Shown piece after piece: positions 62,681 to 64,000 of a stretch of DNA of 64,000 bases. A model generated the notes under the pieces. It did no database searches, was not told the origin of the DNA, and saw only the letters and a list, made by a program, of their open reading frames with translations. The DNA lies in assembly GCF_004138485.1 (NCBI RefSeq), contig NZ_ML142848.1, forward strand, positions 468,630 to 532,629, read 5' to 3'. A program made the position numbers and the translations under genes. Within the stretch, counting starts at the first letter, position 1. Each line of letters starts with the position of its first letter. The DNA is from Peristeroidobacter soli. Its GTDB lineage: Bacteria > Pseudomonadota > Gammaproteobacteria > Steroidobacterales > Steroidobacteraceae.

Positions 62681-63922
62681 ATGCGCACAGAAGAATCAAG
62701 AAATGGATCCACCCATATTTTGTGGTACGCGGCAGCTGCCGTATTGCTGGCAAGTCTCTCGCCGCGCCCGGCCGCCGCCGTCGAAGTTCCCGCCGGCGAC
62801 TGGAAACTGACGGCCAGCGGCAACGTGAATGTTTATTACATTCATTCCAGCTGCGAAGACCAGCTCTCGCTAGGTATTACGGGCGGGCTCGCTTGCCGCG
62901 GTGGCGCCGGCGTCACGAACAGCTCGTCGATCAGCAACGGTCTGTTGCCGGCCGCGCTCGCGATCGGCGCGTCGACGACGCAGAAGGGCCTGGATCTGTC
63001 GGTGACCTTCGGCTTCTATCCAGGCATCAGCACCAACGACGGCAGTCCGAATCTGCAGCAAGGCGCGCCGCTGTTGAACACGGCCCTGGGCACCACCGCC
63101 ATCGACATGCGCCAGGTCTTCATGACTTTCGGTAACAAGCAGATCGGCGAGTTCATGCTCGGTCGCAACATCGGCCTGTTCGGCGCGGATGCGATCCTGA
63201 ACGACATGACGCTGCCCGGCGTCGGCGCGGGCAACGGCAACTATGCGGCGCCGGCCAACACGTCACTGGGCTCGATCGGTCTGGGTTACATCTACACGGA
63301 CTGGCTCGGCCAGATCAATTACACCACGCCGAGCTTCGGCGGCTTCAAACTCACCGTGGGTGTCTTCGATCCGCTCGAGCCCATCACTCAAGGCACGCCG
63401 ACGCCGGAAGGCAGCCCCGGCTATCACGCCAAGATCGCGTACAAGGCCGACAAGTTCTATCTGTCCGCCAGCTTCATCTCGCAGAAACACGAAGGCCCGC
63501 TGAACGTCGGCGACTTCGACAGCACGGGCTGGGACGCCGGCGGCAAGGTCACGCTCGCCGGCCTGGAAGTGATGGGCTGGTACTACAGCGGCAAAGGCAT
63601 GGGCACCACGGCCCTGTATCTGTTCGGCGCGACGGCGCTGGGTCAGGAACGCGACTCCGATGGCTTCCTCGCTCAGGTCACTTACAAATTCGGCGATCTC
63701 AAGGTCGGCGTGAACTACGGCCAGAGCAACCTGGACCTCGCCTCGGGCGAAGCGCCGTCGGATCTGGTGAAAACCAATGAGAAATACACCGGCGGCGTCT
63801 ATTACTCATTGACCGAGAACCTGACCCTGATCGGCGAGTACTCGGATATCAAATCCAAGTCTCACAACAACATCGAGAACAAGAGCAACAACTTCAACAT
63901 CGGTGCTTATCTGTCGTTCTGA
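62681..63922 (+). CDS. Outer membrane porin, general Gram-negative type
   Basis: A 413-residue porin. The signal peptide is about 1-33 (ending AAA), longer than usual with a polar start. The barrel begins WKLTASGNVNVYY and shows the constriction-loop type motif RQVFMTFGNKQIGEFMLGRNIGLFGADAIL at about 145-175. Regular amphipathic strands follow, ending with F-N-I-G-A-Y-L-S-F, the aromatic C-terminal residue needed for BAM assembly. A pair of Cys (near 57 and 71) could form a loop disulfide. Apparent RpoN control suggests induction by nitrogen or a carbon source. Substrate unknown. Confidence 0.85.
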   Translation: MRTEESRNGSTHILWYAAAAVLLASLSPRPAAAVEVPAGDWKLTASGNVNVYYIHSSCEDQLSLGITGGLACRGGAGVTNSSSISNGLLPAALAIGASTTQKGLDLSVTFGFYPGISTNDGSPNLQQGAPLLNTALGTTAIDMRQVFMTFGNKQIGEFMLGRNIGLFGADAILNDMTLPGVGAGNGNYAAPANTSLGSIGLGYIYTDWLGQINYTTPSFGGFKLTVGVFDPLEPITQGTPTPEGSPGYHAKIAYKADKFYLSASFISQKHEGPLNVGDFDSTGWDAGGKVTLAGLEVMGWYYSGKGMGTTALYLFGATALGQERDSDGFLAQVTYKFGDLKVGVNYGQSNLDLASGEAPSDLVKTNEKYTGGVYYSLTENLTLIGEYSDIKSKSHNNIENKSNNFNIGAYLSF

Positions 63923-63936
63923 GTAACGGCACTGGC

Positions 63937-63962
63937 GGGGGGGGCGCCCAAGCGCCCCCCCC
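63937..63962 (+). terminator. G/C hairpin after the porin
   Basis: An 11-bp stem of seven G plus GCGC, loop CCAA, then GCGC and seven C, 14 bases after the porin stop. No T-run follows, but the stem is very stable and is the likely end of the porin transcript. The run of 13 C (63955-63967) may also have been hard to sequence. Confidence 0.5.
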
Positions 63963-64000
63963 CCCCCACCAACAAGAAACCCAGAACCAGCGCGCAAAAA

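Overview
The window is a GC-rich, gene-dense stretch of a Gram-negative chromosome. TonB-dependent receptors, a trimeric porin, Csu-type pili, Tat-exported sugar enzymes, an Aer-like chemoreceptor and a red-type (form IC) RuBisCO operon together suggest a proteobacterium. My best guess is a gammaproteobacterium of the Steroidobacteraceae/Nevskiales kind, but no marker gene settles this. No plasmid, phage, insertion sequence or CRISPR array was seen.

Layout. 1-9.5 kb: a membrane protein, a secreted FG-GAP beta-propeller, a GH114-like secreted hydrolase, an M28 peptidase, a siderophore receptor and an Aer-like chemoreceptor. 9.6-15 kb: a complete Csu chaperone-usher pilus operon (two spore-coat-U pilins, chaperone, usher, tip protein), divergent from a diguanylate cyclase. 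16.3-18.7 kb: a PAS protein with a degenerate kinase core and a MarR regulator. 18.7-21.8 kb: the selenocysteine locus. selD and selA are intact, but selB is reduced to its two ends plus a frameshift, and the adjacent selC (tRNA-Sec) is one base short in the acceptor stem. 21.8-25 kb: a tight three-gene unit (acyl-CoA-dehydrogenase-like flavoprotein, PhnD-like protein without a signal peptide, TusA-like/di-iron fusion) that I cannot assign to a known pathway. 25-30.2 kb: a nucleotide-transporter-like protein, an Lrp/AsnC regulator, ornithine cyclodeaminase, a receiver domain without its phospho-acceptor, and a berberine-bridge-type oxidase.

30.2-36.8 kb: a RiPP gene cluster. In transcription order on the minus strand it holds HlyD, a C39-peptidase ABC exporter, two 52-53-residue double-glycine precursor peptides in tandem (each followed by a strong hairpin), an ATP-grasp ligase and a PpiC-related maturation protein. 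Behind it lie truncated ends of an ECF sigma factor and a potassium-channel-like gene. It looks like a graspetide-type system with an unfamiliar core (R-M-x2-T-W-x2-G-x3-K-x-D-E-W), and it is the best candidate for something undescribed.

36.9-46.9 kb: a full Calvin-cycle operon cbbLSXFPZTA with divergent cbbR and a clear LysR-type operator. 46.9-50.3 kb: a GH27 alpha-galactosidase, a DUF3750 lipoprotein and two small enzymes. 50.3-59.1 kb: a locus of the 3-keto-sugar type (double DUF1080 protein, two Tat-exported Gfo/Idh/MocA oxidoreductases, a large TonB receptor, a further oxidoreductase) ending in an internally deleted cytochrome c gene. 59.3-64 kb: an MHYT hybrid sensor kinase, a pentapeptide-repeat protein and a porin with a sigma-54-type promoter.

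Three spots show gene decay by truncation or internal deletion (selB, the sigma/channel tails, the cytochrome). Calls rest on reading the sequence and recalling families; no database search was run.
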